Shown here piece after piece: positions 9,324 to 19,480 of a stretch of 64,000 nucleotides of DNA; positions within the stretch are counted from its first letter, which is position 1; the number at the start of each line of letters is the position of its first letter. Position numbers and translations under genes: made by a program. The notes beneath the pieces were generated by a model, which was not told the origin of the DNA, made no database searches, and saw only the letters and a program-made list of their open reading frames with translations. The stretch is from an uncultured Kangiella sp. (GTDB lineage Bacteria; Pseudomonadota; Gammaproteobacteria; Enterobacterales; Kangiellaceae): NCBI GenBank assembly GCA_947498625.1, contig CANMKR010000001.1, forward strand, positions 860,090 to 924,089. Direction: 5' to 3'.

Positions 9324-9950
9324 ATGGCTTATGAAACTGAAGAACAACAAGTAGAAGCGATAAAGAGTTTTTGGAAAGAAAATGGTAATGCCATTATTTT
9401 AGGTGCAATCATTGGGTTTGGCGGCTTGTTCGGCTGGAAGTATTATCAGAGCGTCCAAAAAGAGCAAGCTGAAATGGCTTCAGAAACTTATAACCAAGCG
9501 ATCGCGGCTATTACTGCTGGTCAAGCGGAAAACCCTGAGTTTGTAGCAAAAGCCAACGAATTGATTAAAGCTTATCCTGAAACTAGCTATGCGACTATGG
9601 CTGCGTTAAAGCTTGCTCAACAGTATGTCGAGCAAGATAAATATGCAGAAGCTGAGGAACAATTGGCTTGGGTTGCTGACAAAGGTAATGAAACCTTTAA
9701 ATCTTTAGCGCAAGTTCGTTTAGCTAAAGTTTTATTGCAACAAGAAAAATATGCTGAAGCGCAAACCGTTGCTGCAGCGGTAGAGTTTGATGCTAATAAA
9801 GCCACTAGCTTGTTACTGCAAGGCGAAGCACTGCTTGGACAAGACAAAAAAGATGAAGCTATTGTGATGTATAAGCAGGCAAAAGAAGCTTCTGATGGCG
9901 CAGTAGAACCTTTGCTTTCTATGCGTTTAACTGAATTTGGCATCAAATAA
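9324..9950 (+). CDS. yfgM: YfgM family protein (ancillary SecYEG translocon subunit)
   Basis: 208 aa. The N-terminal EEQQVEAIKSFWKENG precedes one transmembrane helix (about 20-42, AIILGAIIGFGGLFGWKYY), then a periplasmic TPR-like domain. In E. coli YfgM binds PpiD at the SecYEG translocon and helps hand proteins to periplasmic chaperones. A strong TAGGAGG Shine-Dalgarno precedes the ATG. The hisS-yfgM-bamB order is diagnostic. Confidence 0.92.
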   Translation: MAYETEEQQVEAIKSFWKENGNAIILGAIIGFGGLFGWKYYQSVQKEQAEMASETYNQAIAAITAGQAENPEFVAKANELIKAYPETSYATMAALKLAQQYVEQDKYAEAEEQLAWVADKGNETFKSLAQVRLAKVLLQQEKYAEAQTVAAAVEFDANKATSLLLQGEALLGQDKKDEAIVMYKQAKEASDGAVEPLLSMRLTEFGIK

Positions 9951-9982
9951 TTAAACTATTTAAGCCCTTATTAGGAATACTT

Positions 9983-11191
9983 ATGTCACTTAAAAATCAA
10001 TTATCAACGGCTAAAGTCACTTTATCTAAATTGGCAATGATCAGTTCCATTGCTTTATTAGCCGCTTGTGCCGAAGCGCCATTGAATGAGCCAACTGAAT
10101 TAGCGGACATTCAAGAAAAGTTTGAACTCGATCGTGAGTGGCGTGAAGTTATTGGTAACAGTGACAATGAACAGTTTAATAGTTTAGTTCCTGCGATTTG
10201 GGAAGATAAAATTATCACCGCTGATCCAACTGGTTTAGTCACCGCCTTTAATAAAATGACTGGTGACGTGATTTGGGAAAAGAATCTTGAATTAGCACTT
10301 TCTGGTGGTGTGACCGCTGATGCTGGTGTGGTGGCAATAGGTACCAAAGACGCTGAAGTTGTTTTGTTGGATGTCAACGATGGTTCCGAACAATGGCGCT
10401 CGGAAGTGACCAGTGAAGTATTGGCTCCACCAGCCATTGATGGCGGTAAGCTTGTGGTTAGAACTGCGGATGGTCAAATCTTTGGTTTAGATTTGCAAAC
10501 GGGTAAGCAAGATTGGTTCTACGATCGTGTGTTACCAAAGTTAACCTTGCGCGGTACTTCAGCTCCAATCGCTACCGGCGGATTGGCAGTATCTGGTTTT
10601 GCCAACGGTAAAATTGCCGCTTTTAATATTCAAAATGGCGACCTTTTGTGGGAACAGCGGTTATCAACTCCTCGTGGAAGTTCTGACATTTCGCGTATTG
10701 TAGATGTTGATGCTAACCCAGTTATTTATGGCGCAAATCTTTATGCTGCTGGTTATGATGGTTATGCGATTGCTCTTGATTTACAAAATGGTCGCTTCTT
10801 ATGGCGTCATTCGACTTCAGTGTTACGCGCTCCTTTAGTGGATACCAATCGCGTCTACTTAGTGAATACTGATGGCGAAGTTGAAGCGTTAGATAGACTT
10901 TCAGGTGAGTTAGTATGGAAAGCTGAAGGTTTGAAATACCGTAACTTAACTGGCGCTGCTGATAATGGTAATAGCATTATCGTAGGTGATTTCGAAGGTT
11001 ATTTGCACTGGTTGGATAAATCTACGGGTGAAATCGTAGCTCGCACACATCTTGATGATTACGGTGTTGCAGGCGCTCCAATCGTAACTTCTGAAATGAT
11101 CTATGCGACTAGTCGTTATGGTTATTTGTATGCGCTTAAAAATCCTAATTTTCAATCTATAGATACCAGACCTGTTTTGGACTCTGAATAG
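9983..11191 (+). CDS. bamB: Outer membrane assembly lipoprotein BamB
   Basis: 402 aa. The signal peptide ends in lipobox LLAAC (Cys29). The mature protein is built of PQQ-like beta-propeller blades with repeated TG-(D/E)-WR and LD-x-x-(T/N)G signatures, for example DLQTGKQDWFYD and LDRLSGELVWKAE. BamB is the scaffold subunit of the BAM complex that inserts outer-membrane beta-barrels. It lies 32 bp after yfgM in the conserved order. Confidence 0.95.
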   Translation: MSLKNQLSTAKVTLSKLAMISSIALLAACAEAPLNEPTELADIQEKFELDREWREVIGNSDNEQFNSLVPAIWEDKIITADPTGLVTAFNKMTGDVIWEKNLELALSGGVTADAGVVAIGTKDAEVVLLDVNDGSEQWRSEVTSEVLAPPAIDGGKLVVRTADGQIFGLDLQTGKQDWFYDRVLPKLTLRGTSAPIATGGLAVSGFANGKIAAFNIQNGDLLWEQRLSTPRGSSDISRIVDVDANPVIYGANLYAAGYDGYAIALDLQNGRFLWRHSTSVLRAPLVDTNRVYLVNTDGEVEALDRLSGELVWKAEGLKYRNLTGAADNGNSIIVGDFEGYLHWLDKSTGEIVARTHLDDYGVAGAPIVTSEMIYATSRYGYLYALKNPNFQSIDTRPVLDSE

Positions 11192-11233
11192 ATTTTTTTA
11201 GAATAGAATATTTTTTAATTTCGGTACTCTTGT

Positions 11234-12634
11234 ATGTTACCTGTTATAGCCTTAGTTGGCCGTCCTAACGTTGGTAAATCGACGCTTTTTAATCGATTAA
11301 CAAAATCTCGTGATGCTTTGGTTGCTAACCTACCTGGGCTGACACGCGATCGTCAGTATGGCCAAGCAAAACTTAAAGGCCAGAAATTTATCGTAGTGGA
11401 TACCGGCGGTATAGCAGGGGATGAAGAGGGTATTGATGGTTTAATGGCCGAGCAGTCATTACAAGCCATTGAAGAAGCCGATATTGTTTTATTTTTAGTG
11501 GATGCCAGAACCGGCATGACTGGCGCTGATGAGTTTGTATCAGAACATCTTCGTCGCAAAAACAAGCCTGTTTTAATGCTAGTCAATAAAGTTGACGGCG
11601 TGCATGAAGAAGCTGCTATGGCTGAATATTACAGCCTTGGTTATGAGCATGTATTGCCGATGGCTGCAGCTCATGGCCGTGGCGTTAATAACGTTGTCGA
11701 TAATATTTTTGAGCAGCTGAATCTTGAAGAAGTGGATGCGGATGCTGAACCACAAGAAACCGCTAAAGGCGTTAAGCTTTCGATTGTTGGTCGTCCGAAT
11801 GTAGGTAAATCAACACTGGTTAATCGTTTTTTAGGCGAAGACCGAGTGGTGGTTTATGACATGCCTGGCACGACTCGTGATTCCATTTATATCGAAATGG
11901 AACGTCGTGACAAAAACTACACCTTGATTGATACGGCAGGTGTTCGTCGTCGCGGTAAAGTTAAAGAAGCAGTCGAAAAATTCTCGGTCTTAAAAACCCT
12001 ACAAGCAATTAATGATTCTAACGTTGCCATTATGGTGATGGATGCTCGTGAGCCTATTACGGATCAAGATTTAAGCTTGATTAGCTATATTGTGGACGCT
12101 GGCCGCTCAATGGTCATTGCCATTAACAAATGGGATGGCATGACTGAAGAAGAGCGCGATGAAGTTAAGAATGAAATCGACCGTCGTTTGGGCTTTATCG
12201 ATTTTGCCAAGATACACTTTATTTCTGCTTTGCATGGATCAAATGTGGGTCATTTATGGGAGTCTGTAGACGAAGCCTGGGAATCAGCGCAAGTTGAAAT
12301 GTCTGCTTCACAACTGACATCTTTACTAGAAGAAGCCTACGAAAAGCATCAGCCACCATTAATCAAAGGCCGTAGGGTAAAACTGCGCTATGCGCATCCA
12401 GGTGGCCACAATCCTCCAATCATCGTGATTCATGGAACCGCTTGCTCCAAGCTAGGCGATAGTTATAAGCGTTACCTGATTAACTTCTTTAGGAATAAAC
12501 TCAAGTTAATCGGCACGCCAATTCGGTTAGAGCTCAAGGAAGGGGATAACCCATTTAAAGGTCGTAAAAACGAAATCACCCGTCGTCAAAGACTTAAGCG
12601 TAAAAGAGCTATTAAAAGATTTGGTAAGAAATAA
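11234..12634 (+). CDS. der: Ribosome assembly GTPase Der (EngA)
   Basis: 466 aa with two tandem GTPase domains and a C-terminal KH-like domain. The P-loops are GRPNVGKST at 9-17 and again near 186; each domain has its own DTAG and NKxD motifs. Der is essential for 50S subunit maturation. The C-terminal tail is strongly basic ([17 protein letters not shown]), as expected for rRNA contact. Last gene of the hisS run; it converges with the NERD gene six bases further on. Confidence 0.97.
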   Translation: MLPVIALVGRPNVGKSTLFNRLTKSRDALVANLPGLTRDRQYGQAKLKGQKFIVVDTGGIAGDEEGIDGLMAEQSLQAIEEADIVLFLVDARTGMTGADEFVSEHLRRKNKPVLMLVNKVDGVHEEAAMAEYYSLGYEHVLPMAAAHGRGVNNVVDNIFEQLNLEEVDADAEPQETAKGVKLSIVGRPNVGKSTLVNRFLGEDRVVVYDMPGTTRDSIYIEMERRDKNYTLIDTAGVRRRGKVKEAVEKFSVLKTLQAINDSNVAIMVMDAREPITDQDLSLISYIVDAGRSMVIAINKWDGMTEEERDEVKNEIDRRLGFIDFAKIHFISALHGSNVGHLWESVDEAWESAQVEMSASQLTSLLEEAYEKHQPPLIKGRRVKLRYAHPGGHNPPIIVIHGTACSKLGDSYKRYLINFFRNKLKLIGTPIRLELKEGDNPFKGRKNEITRRQRLKRKRAIKRFGKK

Positions 12635-12640
12635 CAATAA

Positions 12641-13414
12641 TTAGATATTTCTGGTGAAGCGACAACTTGGGAAGTTACTACATCCTAAAAACGGCTCACC
12701 TGCTTTTACACCTCTTTTGCTAGTACGTAGTACCAATTGGCTACCACATTTTGGGCATCGTTTCTTTTCATTATAATGCCTATGTGTCTGCTCAAGATTC
12801 TTTATATGCTTATAGTCAGTAATTAATCCCTTCTGTAAGCTACATTTATCAATATCATGTCTTAAGTCGGCTACCTGCTTATTGCTGAGAACTTGATTGG
12901 AGTATGACTCTATATAAGGTATAGCATCATCTAGATAAGTAACATAGGAAGGAAGTTGTGTTTTAAATTGAGCCTCCTTTGAGAATATAATAATGGAATG
13001 AAAGTAGCCTTCATCTAAATCAGAAAGTTCTGACAATATTTTAATATGCTTATAGTTTTGATGAATTGGGTTTTGAAATTTGTACGAATGCCTATAAATT
13101 TTTTGAGTCCACATCTTTTGTTTTTCAGTACCAAAAATCCAACCTTTAAAATTCTTTGTTTCTATTACAAAAACACCATATATAGAAACGATAATATGAT
13201 CGACTTGAGTAGTTTCCTCATTTATAGAAAAAGTTAAATTGTTAAAAAGATAGTACTGATTAGTACTGAAGTGACGCTCCAACGCTTTTCTAACTATAAA
13301 TTCTCCTAATTTACCTTTAAACCAACTAGATTTCAGGAATGCAAAAAGAATAGCTATTGGGATAATAAGCTTTAGATAACTAAATAAAGGGGTTAATACT
13401 GCTGATATGTCCAT
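12641..13414 (-). CDS. NERD domain protein with C-terminal topoisomerase-type zinc finger
   Basis: 257 aa. A hydrophobic N-terminal segment (about 12-30) probably anchors it to the membrane. Residues about 35-150 form a NERD (nuclease-related) domain, including DHIIVSIYGVFVIETKNFKG, where the Asp and Glu-x-Lys fit a nuclease-like core. The C terminus has a four-cysteine finger of topoisomerase I type (RCPKCGSQL, then FLGCSNFPSCRF). The substrate is unknown. It sits between der and xseA. It is more AT-rich than its neighbours, which suggests an accessory gene. Confidence 0.8.
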   Translation of the reverse strand: MDISAVLTPLFSYLKLIIPIAILFAFLKSSWFKGKLGEFIVRKALERHFSTNQYYLFNNLTFSINEETTQVDHIIVSIYGVFVIETKNFKGWIFGTEKQKMWTQKIYRHSYKFQNPIHQNYKHIKILSELSDLDEGYFHSIIIFSKEAQFKTQLPSYVTYLDDAIPYIESYSNQVLSNKQVADLRHDIDKCSLQKGLITDYKHIKNLEQTHRHYNEKKRCPKCGSQLVLRTSKRGVKAGEPFLGCSNFPSCRFTRNI

Positions 13415-13430
13415 ATTATTTGAGGTCTAA

Positions 13431-14792
13431 TTATGCGGTTTTACTTTCTATTTCCCCATCTATGAATTTAGTTGTTAAGTTTTTAGCTTTTTTAGCCTGT
13501 TTTATAGAAGTTAGTGTCTTACCTGTTTCATCTTCAGTGATGGTATAGCCGCGCTTTAAAGTGGCTAGTGGACTAAAGTCATTCAACTGCTGCATTGATA
13601 ATGCCATCTGTTGTTGTTTACCTTTAAGTAAATCCTTAAATGCTTTAACAAGATTATCTTGGGCTATTATTAATTCATCTTTTCTATGTTCCAGCTCAAA
13701 CTGCGGATCGAAACTTTTTAACCGGTACTGCAAGTCAATTAAATCTGTGGAGCGTTCAGAAATAGTCTCTCTAAATGCCACTAAAAGGTTTTGTGTTAGC
13801 TCTCTAAGTTCGGAGCGGGATTCAATCAGCTTTTCTTTAGGGTGAACAATTTGCGCGGTTAACCTATCCAGCAGTGCCTGCGCTACTTCTAACTTATGTT
13901 CGGTTTCATTAACTAATCGTCTTTTGAATTGATTAAGTTTTTGGCGATACTCAGTTTGGTCGGGCACTAATAATTCTGCGGCAGCCGATGGTGTGGGAGC
14001 GCGTAAGTCAGCCACCATATCACTTATAGAAATATCCACTTCATGGCCAACGGCTGAAACCAGAGGTAATTCGCTGGCAAAAATAGCTTCTGCTAAAGCT
14101 TCGTCATTAAAGCACCACATATCTTCGAGTGAGCCGCCACCACGAGTTAACAATAATACGTCACAAGCTTTATCTAGATTTGCTTGCTGGATTTGTTGAA
14201 TTAAACTTTGTGCAGCGCTATCGCCTTGAACTAGGCTGGGGTAAATCGCCACGGGTACTTGTGGCATGCGACGTTTCAATACTGTTAAAACATCTCTGAT
14301 GGCTGCGCCACTGGCAGAAGTGATAATACCAATTTTATTTGGAACTTTCGGTATGGTTTTCTTATGAGCAGCTTCAAATAAGCCCTTAGACTTAAGCTTT
14401 TCTTTCAGGCGATTAAAAGCAACTTGTAATGCGCCTTCACCTGCCGGTTCGATATATTCGCCAATTAACTGTAAATCCCCTCGCGGCTCGTACAAGCTAA
14501 GTTTTGCGCGAATCAGAACCTGCTGTCCATCTTCAGGAGTGAAACGAGCAGAGCGATTACGGTTTTTGAAAATCGCACACTTTAACTGAGCATTGGCGTC
14601 TTTAAGTGTGAAATACCAGTGCCCCGAAGCTGGTTGCATAAAGTTTGAGATTTCACCCGTGATCCAGATTTGGCCAATTTCTCTTTCTAACTGTCGACGA
14701 ATGGTCAGTGCCATTTCGGATACCGAAAAGACTTTCCGCTGTTCGCTTGGCGAGTTAGCTGCTTTTTGTGGCTGTAAAATTGGCTGAATCAT
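13431..14792 (-). CDS. xseA: Exodeoxyribonuclease VII large subunit
   Basis: 453 aa, the standard length. XseA with XseB degrades single-stranded DNA in both directions. An N-terminal OB fold (about 20-115, IWITGEISNFMQPASGHWYF) precedes the catalytic domain with LLTRGGGSLEDMWCFNDE and AVGHEVDISISDMVADLRAPTPSAAAEL, then a coiled-coil region (about 280-400). Divergent from guaB, a common gammaproteobacterial arrangement. The small subunit gene is not in the window. Confidence 0.95.
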   Translation of the reverse strand: MIQPILQPQKAANSPSEQRKVFSVSEMALTIRRQLEREIGQIWITGEISNFMQPASGHWYFTLKDANAQLKCAIFKNRNRSARFTPEDGQQVLIRAKLSLYEPRGDLQLIGEYIEPAGEGALQVAFNRLKEKLKSKGLFEAAHKKTIPKVPNKIGIITSASGAAIRDVLTVLKRRMPQVPVAIYPSLVQGDSAAQSLIQQIQQANLDKACDVLLLTRGGGSLEDMWCFNDEALAEAIFASELPLVSAVGHEVDISISDMVADLRAPTPSAAAELLVPDQTEYRQKLNQFKRRLVNETEHKLEVAQALLDRLTAQIVHPKEKLIESRSELRELTQNLLVAFRETISERSTDLIDLQYRLKSFDPQFELEHRKDELIIAQDNLVKAFKDLLKGKQQQMALSMQQLNDFSPLATLKRGYTITEDETGKTLTSIKQAKKAKNLTTKFIDGEIESKTA

Positions 14793-14842
14793 GTTTTTGT
14801 CATTATTTATGGTTGAATATGGCTAACTAAAGATAGTTATTT

Positions 14843-14897
14843 AGCGCGTTATTTAATTGTTTACCTGAGGTTCCTTTAAAAGGTATAATAACGCGCT
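14843..14897 (+). promoter_or_regulatory. guaB promoter bracketed by an 11-bp inverted repeat
   Basis: The boxes TTTACC (14860-14865) and TATAAT (14884-14889) are 18 bp apart. They are bracketed by AGCGCGTTATT (14843-14853) and its perfect reverse complement AATAACGCGCT (14887-14897), whose centres are 44 bp apart. The right arm overlaps the -10 box, which would suit an operator for a dimeric or looping repressor. It is not a recognisable PurR site. Confidence 0.5.
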
Positions 14898-14970
14898 TCA
14901 TCAAGCCAGAGTAGCGGATTGAATAATGGTTTTCAGCCCATTTACTGGCACATAATACGTGGTAAACGAT

Positions 14971-16431
14971 ATGCGCATTATAGAGGAAGCTCTTACCTTT
15001 GACGACGTTTTATTAGTACCGGCACACTCGACGGTATTACCTGCGGATGCGGACTTACGCACCCAAATCACGCGCGACTTTTCTTTGAATATCCCGTTAG
15101 TTTCTGCTGCTATGGATACGGTAACAGAAGCACGACTAGCTATTGCTTTAGCGCAAGAAGGCGGTATTGGCTTTATTCATAAAAATATGACCATTCAGCA
15201 GCAAGCTGAGAATGTACGTCGTGTAAAAAAATTCGAAAGCGGTATCGTAAAAGATCCTATTACTATTCCTCCAAACACTACCATTGGCGAAGTCAAAGCT
15301 ATGACCGAACGTCATGGTATTTCTGGTATGCCGGTGGTCGATGGCGATCAATTAGTGGGTATCGTAACTAATCGTGATATTCGTTTTGAAACTAATTTAG
15401 ATCAACCTGTTTCTAATGTAATGACGCCTAAAGGCGATTTAGTCACAGTAAAAGAAAATGCATCAAATCAAGAAGTTTTAGAAAAGCTGCATCAACACCG
15501 TATTGAAAAAGTACTAGTGATCGATGATGACTTTAACTTAAAAGGCTTGATTACCGTTAAGGATATTCGTAATGCCGAAAATAAACCCAATGCCTGCAAA
15601 GACAGTGAAGGTCATCTTCGAGTTGGTGCGGCAGTTGGAACTGGTGCTGATACTGAAGATCGAGTTACTGCACTAGTTGAAGCTGGTTTAGATATTATTT
15701 TGGTGGATACTTCGCATGGCCACTCACAAGGCGTACTCGACAAAGTTAAATGGGTTAAGCAAAAATTCCCAGACGTACAAGTAATTGGTGGCAATATTGC
15801 TACCGCGGCAGGTGCTCGGGCTTTAGTCGATGCTGGTGCTGACGCAGTAAAAGTTGGTATCGGTCCTGGATCTATTTGTACTACCCGTATCGTAACAGGT
15901 GTTGGGGTTCCGCAAATTTCGGCAATTTCTAACGTGGCTAAAGAACTTAAAGGCTCTGGCGTTCCATTTATCGCCGATGGCGGCATTCGCTTCTCTGGCG
16001 ATATTTGTAAAGCACTAGCCGCTGGTGCTTATTGCGTGATGGTTGGTTCAATGTTAGCAGGGACTGAAGAAGCTCCTGGAGAAGTAGAACTTTATCAAGG
16101 CCGTTCTTATAAATCGTACCGTGGCATGGGATCTCTTGGCGCAATGAACCAAAAGAATAGTTCTGCTGATCGTTATTTCCAAAGCTCAAATGCAGCAGAT
16201 AAATTGGTTCCAGAAGGTATTGAAGGTCGTGTTCCATATAAAGGAGCAATGAACCAAATTATTCATCAAATGATGGGTGGTTTACGTTCAAGCATGGGCT
16301 TAACAGGTTGTGGCACCATTGATGAGATGCGTAATAAAGCTGAGTTTGTCAGAGTGACTAATGCGGGCATGAGCGAGAGCCATGTACACGATGTGACTAT
16401 CACAAAAGAAGCACCTAACTACAGGAGATAA
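14971..16431 (+). CDS. guaB: IMP dehydrogenase
   Basis: From ATG 14971 it is 486 aa. It oxidises IMP to XMP with NAD, the first committed step of GMP synthesis. It begins [20 protein letters not shown], as in relatives; a GTG at 14959 would add only four residues. A pair of CBS domains (about 95-205) interrupts the TIM barrel. The catalytic loop [17 protein letters not shown] holds the active Cys, and the flap carries the [14 protein letters not shown] motif. It is followed by a repeat element and a terminator, so it is probably not always co-transcribed with guaA. Confidence 0.96.
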   Translation: MRIIEEALTFDDVLLVPAHSTVLPADADLRTQITRDFSLNIPLVSAAMDTVTEARLAIALAQEGGIGFIHKNMTIQQQAENVRRVKKFESGIVKDPITIPPNTTIGEVKAMTERHGISGMPVVDGDQLVGIVTNRDIRFETNLDQPVSNVMTPKGDLVTVKENASNQEVLEKLHQHRIEKVLVIDDDFNLKGLITVKDIRNAENKPNACKDSEGHLRVGAAVGTGADTEDRVTALVEAGLDIILVDTSHGHSQGVLDKVKWVKQKFPDVQVIGGNIATAAGARALVDAGADAVKVGIGPGSICTTRIVTGVGVPQISAISNVAKELKGSGVPFIADGGIRFSGDICKALAAGAYCVMVGSMLAGTEEAPGEVELYQGRSYKSYRGMGSLGAMNQKNSSADRYFQSSNAADKLVPEGIEGRVPYKGAMNQIIHQMMGGLRSSMGLTGCGTIDEMRNKAEFVRVTNAGMSESHVHDVTITKEAPNYRR

Positions 16432-16458
16432 ACTGTATAGGTTTATCGATCTCTTGAG

Positions 16459-16546
16459 TTTTAAATGGGGTCAGAGTCAATTTATTTTGATGCGTTTGCA
16501 TCAATGAAGATGTTGAGAGATAAATTGACTCTGACCCCATTTAAAA
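16459..16546. repeat. Long palindromic element: 26-bp perfect inverted repeat with inner hairpin
   Basis: The left arm at 16459-16484 contains GGGGTCAGAGTCAATTTA; the right arm at 16521-16546 is its exact reverse complement over 26 bp. The 36-nt centre contains its own perfect hairpin, TTGATGC (16487-16493) with GCATCAA (16498-16504). GTCAGAGTC palindromes of this kind are known next to REP-associated tyrosine transposase genes in other gammaproteobacteria. The element is probably a non-autonomous mobile palindrome. No transposase gene is nearby. Confidence 0.65.
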
Positions 16547-16548
16547 TA

Positions 16549-16573
16549 AACCGCAGATGTTCTGCGGTTTTTT
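16549..16573 (+). terminator. Intrinsic terminator downstream of guaB
   Basis: AACCGCAGA (16549-16557) and TCTGCGGTT (16561-16569) form a 9-bp perfect stem with a 3-nt loop, followed by a T-run. It separates guaB from guaA. Confidence 0.85.
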
Positions 16574-16624
16574 GATTAAAGATTTTAATTAGACTGTTCT
16601 ATCTAACCTAAGAAGGTAAAGCTG

Positions 16625-18196
16625 ATGCAAGCGAATATTCATGATCATCGAGTTCTAATTTTGGATTTTGGTTCTCAATATACTCAGTTAATTGCACGTC
16701 GAGTGCGCGAGATTGGAGTTTATTGTGAGCTAGTGCCTTTTGATGTGAGCGACGACTTTATTCGTGAATTTAATCCTAAAGGAATTATTCTTTCAGGTGG
16801 CCCTGAGTCTGTTACTCTAGAAAATACCCCTCGTGCACCTGAGTTGGTTTTTGAGCTAGGTATTCCTGTTTTAGGAATTTGCTATGGCATGCAAACCATG
16901 GCTCATCAGTTGGGCGGTAAAGTGGGCACTTCTGATAAAAAAGAATTTGGTTATGCAGAAGTTAGCGCAGTCGATAATGATTTATTTAATGGCATTGAAG
17001 ACCGCATTATTGGTGGTAAGGCAATTTTAGATGTTTGGATGAGTCATGGCGATAAGGTTGTTGAAACGCCTGAAACGTTTGAAGTGATTGCATCCAGTGA
17101 CAATGCTCCAATTGCGGCGATGGCACATAAAGAAAAGCCTTTTTATGGCATTCAATTTCACGCAGAAGTTACTCACACTAAACAAGGCGGAAGAATTTTA
17201 GAGCGCTTTGTTGCAGACATTTGTGGTTGTGAAAAGCTGTGGACTTCAGCCAATATTATTGAAGATGCGATTGTTCAAATTAAACAGCAAGTTGGCGATG
17301 AGGAAGTTGTTTTAGGTTTGTCAGGCGGCGTTGATTCTTCAGTAACCGCTATGCTTTTACACAAAGCCATTGGCGATAAGTTAACTTGTGTCTTTGTCGA
17401 TAATGGTTTGTTGCGTTTGAATGAAGGCGATCAAGTGATGGATATGTTCGCTGGAAAATTTGGCCTAAGCATTATCCGAGTTGATGCTGAAGACCGCTTC
17501 TTAGGCGAACTAAAAGGTGAGGATGAACCAGAAGCCAAACGTAAAATTATTGGTAAGGTATTTGTTGATATTTTCGATGAAGAATCTAAAAAGTTAGTTA
17601 ATGCGAAATGGTTAGCGCAAGGAACTATCTATCCTGACGTTATTGAGTCAGCAGGAGCTAAAACCGGTAAGGCGCATGTGATTAAGTCTCATCATAACGT
17701 TGGCGGCTTACCTGAAGATATGGAATTGAAACTAGTTGAGCCTTTACGTGAGCTATTTAAAGATGAAGTGCGGAAAATTGGTTTAGAGCTAGGTTTACCT
17801 TACGACATGCTTTACCGTCACCCATTCCCAGGACCAGGCTTGGGTGTTCGTATTCTTGGCGAAGTTAAAAAAGAATATGCGGATTTACTGCGTAAAGCTG
17901 ATGCTATCTTTATCGAAGAATTATACAAATGGGACCTTTATCATAAAACCAGCCAATCCTTTACCGTATTTTTACCCGTACGTTCTGTAGGCGTGATGGG
18001 TGATGGCCGTAAATATGATTATGTAGTGGCGTTACGTGCGGTTGAAACCATTGATTTTATGACTGCTCGTTGGGCGCATTTGCCTTATGATTTCTTAGAG
18101 CATGTTTCTGGAAGAATTATTAATGAGGTTGATGGGATTTCGAGAGTTACCTATGATATTTCGTCTAAACCACCAGCAACAATCGAGTGGGAATAA
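16625..18196 (+). CDS. guaA: GMP synthase (glutamine-hydrolysing)
   Basis: 523 aa. It aminates XMP to GMP using glutamine and ATP. The N-terminal class I glutamine amidotransferase domain has the nucleophile GICYGMQ and the His/Glu of FHAEVTHT. The ATP-pyrophosphatase domain has the PP-loop [11 protein letters not shown]. The C-terminal dimerisation domain ends in [15 protein letters not shown], the normal terminus. It follows guaB by 193 bp, which hold a repeat and a terminator, so it likely has its own promoter. Confidence 0.97.
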   Translation: MQANIHDHRVLILDFGSQYTQLIARRVREIGVYCELVPFDVSDDFIREFNPKGIILSGGPESVTLENTPRAPELVFELGIPVLGICYGMQTMAHQLGGKVGTSDKKEFGYAEVSAVDNDLFNGIEDRIIGGKAILDVWMSHGDKVVETPETFEVIASSDNAPIAAMAHKEKPFYGIQFHAEVTHTKQGGRILERFVADICGCEKLWTSANIIEDAIVQIKQQVGDEEVVLGLSGGVDSSVTAMLLHKAIGDKLTCVFVDNGLLRLNEGDQVMDMFAGKFGLSIIRVDAEDRFLGELKGEDEPEAKRKIIGKVFVDIFDEESKKLVNAKWLAQGTIYPDVIESAGAKTGKAHVIKSHHNVGGLPEDMELKLVEPLRELFKDEVRKIGLELGLPYDMLYRHPFPGPGLGVRILGEVKKEYADLLRKADAIFIEELYKWDLYHKTSQSFTVFLPVRSVGVMGDGRKYDYVVALRAVETIDFMTARWAHLPYDFLEHVSGRIINEVDGISRVTYDISSKPPATIEWE

Positions 18197-18226
18197 AATT
18201 TGTCTTTTTTGGATTATTCGGTGTTA

Positions 18227-18284
18227 AAAAAGTTCTCACTCGGTCATGTACTTGTAGGTACACTCCCTTCGCTGCGAACTTTTT
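18227..18284. repeat. Palindromic intergenic element between guaA and tadA
   Basis: AAAAAGTTC (18227-18235) and GAACTTTTT (18276-18284) are perfect inverted arms around a 40-nt centre that contains GTACTTGTAGGTACAC. That 16-mer recurs with two mismatches at 33976-33991 beside tRNA-Leu, which suggests a dispersed small repeat. It may also end the guaA transcript, since the right arm finishes in a T-run. Confidence 0.45.
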
Positions 18285-18358
18285 GGCCTAGAATTATTCA
18301 AAAAATCCTAAATTTTTCAGTAGTTCAAATAAAAGGTTTTACTCATCTTCAATAACGT

Positions 18359-18829
18359 ATGGCTGGATTCTCTGAATTAGATTATCAATTCATGCAGCGA
18401 GCTATAGAGCTTGCTGCAATCGCTGAGGAGAAGGGTGAAGTTCCAGTAGGGGCGGTGCTAGTTAAGGATGATGAGATTCTGGCAGAGGGCTATAACCAGC
18501 CTATTCAAAATCATGACCCTTCGGCTCATGCTGAAATAATGGCTTTAAGGGATGCAGGACAAAAGCTAAATAACTACCGCCTTATAGATACCACCTTATA
18601 CGTTACCTTAGAGCCTTGTGCTATGTGTGCTATGGCTTTGGTGCATGCACGCATGGCTAGAGTTGTTTTTGCAACTCATGACCCTCGAACCGGTGCGGCG
18701 GGCTCTGTGCTCAATATTCTGCAAGATAATAGTTTTAATCATCAATGCAAGTTAGAGTCAGGCTTGTTGCAAACTGAAGCTAGCGAGCAACTAAAGCAAT
18801 TCTTCAAACGGAAAAGGAAAAATGGATAA
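18359..18829 (+). CDS. tadA: tRNA-specific adenosine-34 deaminase
   Basis: 156 aa. It deaminates A34 to inosine in tRNA-Arg(ACG). The zinc site is complete: His57 and Glu59 in SAHAEIMALRDAG, Cys87 and Cys90 in EPCAMCAMALVHARM. The length is normal. The downstream DUF805 gene starts 8 bp before its stop codon, which suggests translational coupling. Confidence 0.95.
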   Translation: MAGFSELDYQFMQRAIELAAIAEEKGEVPVGAVLVKDDEILAEGYNQPIQNHDPSAHAEIMALRDAGQKLNNYRLIDTTLYVTLEPCAMCAMALVHARMARVVFATHDPRTGAAGSVLNILQDNSFNHQCKLESGLLQTEASEQLKQFFKRKRKNG

Positions 18830-19361
18830 CTCCGTTTATCAAGCACCTAAAGCAGATATACAGGTTGCCGAAATAGAGCAGAAGCAACACTTTAAATATT
18901 TCAATTTTAGAGGTCGAATGAATCGACTGAAGTATTTGCAGTTGGCTTACTTTTTGCCGAGCATCATTTTCTTTGGCTATATTTTTGTAATATATCTAAT
19001 AGTTTATTTGGATTACCGTGATCCTTTCGAAGACCGTAGGTCTTATGGCTTAGATATTGTGCTTTGGATTGGCATCTTAGTGATTTTGATATCGGCCGTT
19101 ATAAACGGTGTCTGGCTTTCGATACAAAGAGCTCACGATATTGGTCATAGAGGTTTTGTTGCACTCACCAGCTTAATTCCCTTGATAGGACTGCCGTTAA
19201 TAATCATGCCAGGTGAACAGCATAAAAATGCTTATGGCGAAGAACCAGTCGAAAATAGTGGTTTAGTGAAAATTACTGGTTGGCTTGGAATTGCAGGAGT
19301 AGCACTTTATTATTTTTTAGTTTTTGTACTTGGGCTCTTGTGGCTTGAAAGGTTTATATAA
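18822..19361 (+). CDS. DUF805 family membrane protein
   Basis: 179 aa with four predicted membrane helices (about 41-66, 83-105, 120-136 and 150-172). The FNFRGRMNRLKYLQLAY segment before the first helix and SIQRAHDIGHRGF between helices 2 and 3 are DUF805 hallmarks. The function of the family is unknown. The start overlaps the tadA stop in another frame, so expression may depend on tadA translation. Confidence 0.8.
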   Translation: MDNSVYQAPKADIQVAEIEQKQHFKYFNFRGRMNRLKYLQLAYFLPSIIFFGYIFVIYLIVYLDYRDPFEDRRSYGLDIVLWIGILVILISAVINGVWLSIQRAHDIGHRGFVALTSLIPLIGLPLIIMPGEQHKNAYGEEPVENSGLVKITGWLGIAGVALYYFLVFVLGLLWLERFI

Positions 19362-19401
19362 TGCGTCAACTAATAAAGCTGAACTGCTATACAGAGATTT
19401 A

Positions 19402-19429
19402 TTGTAACTTCTTATCATTTTCGTAATCT
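19402..19429 (+). promoter_or_regulatory. Candidate promoter for the lysine leader transcript
   Basis: TTGTAA (19402-19407) lies 16 bp before TAATCT (19424-19429), placing a start site near 19436 and leaving about 45 nt before the leader ORF. A second candidate is a perfect TTGACA at 19446-19451 with the imperfect TATAAG boxes at 19466 and 19472; that would make the leader ORF almost leaderless, which would explain its lack of a Shine-Dalgarno. Confidence 0.35.
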
Positions 19430-19480
19430 ATAAGTAACGAGTGGATTGACATCCATAGAGTTTTATATAAGTATAAGCCC

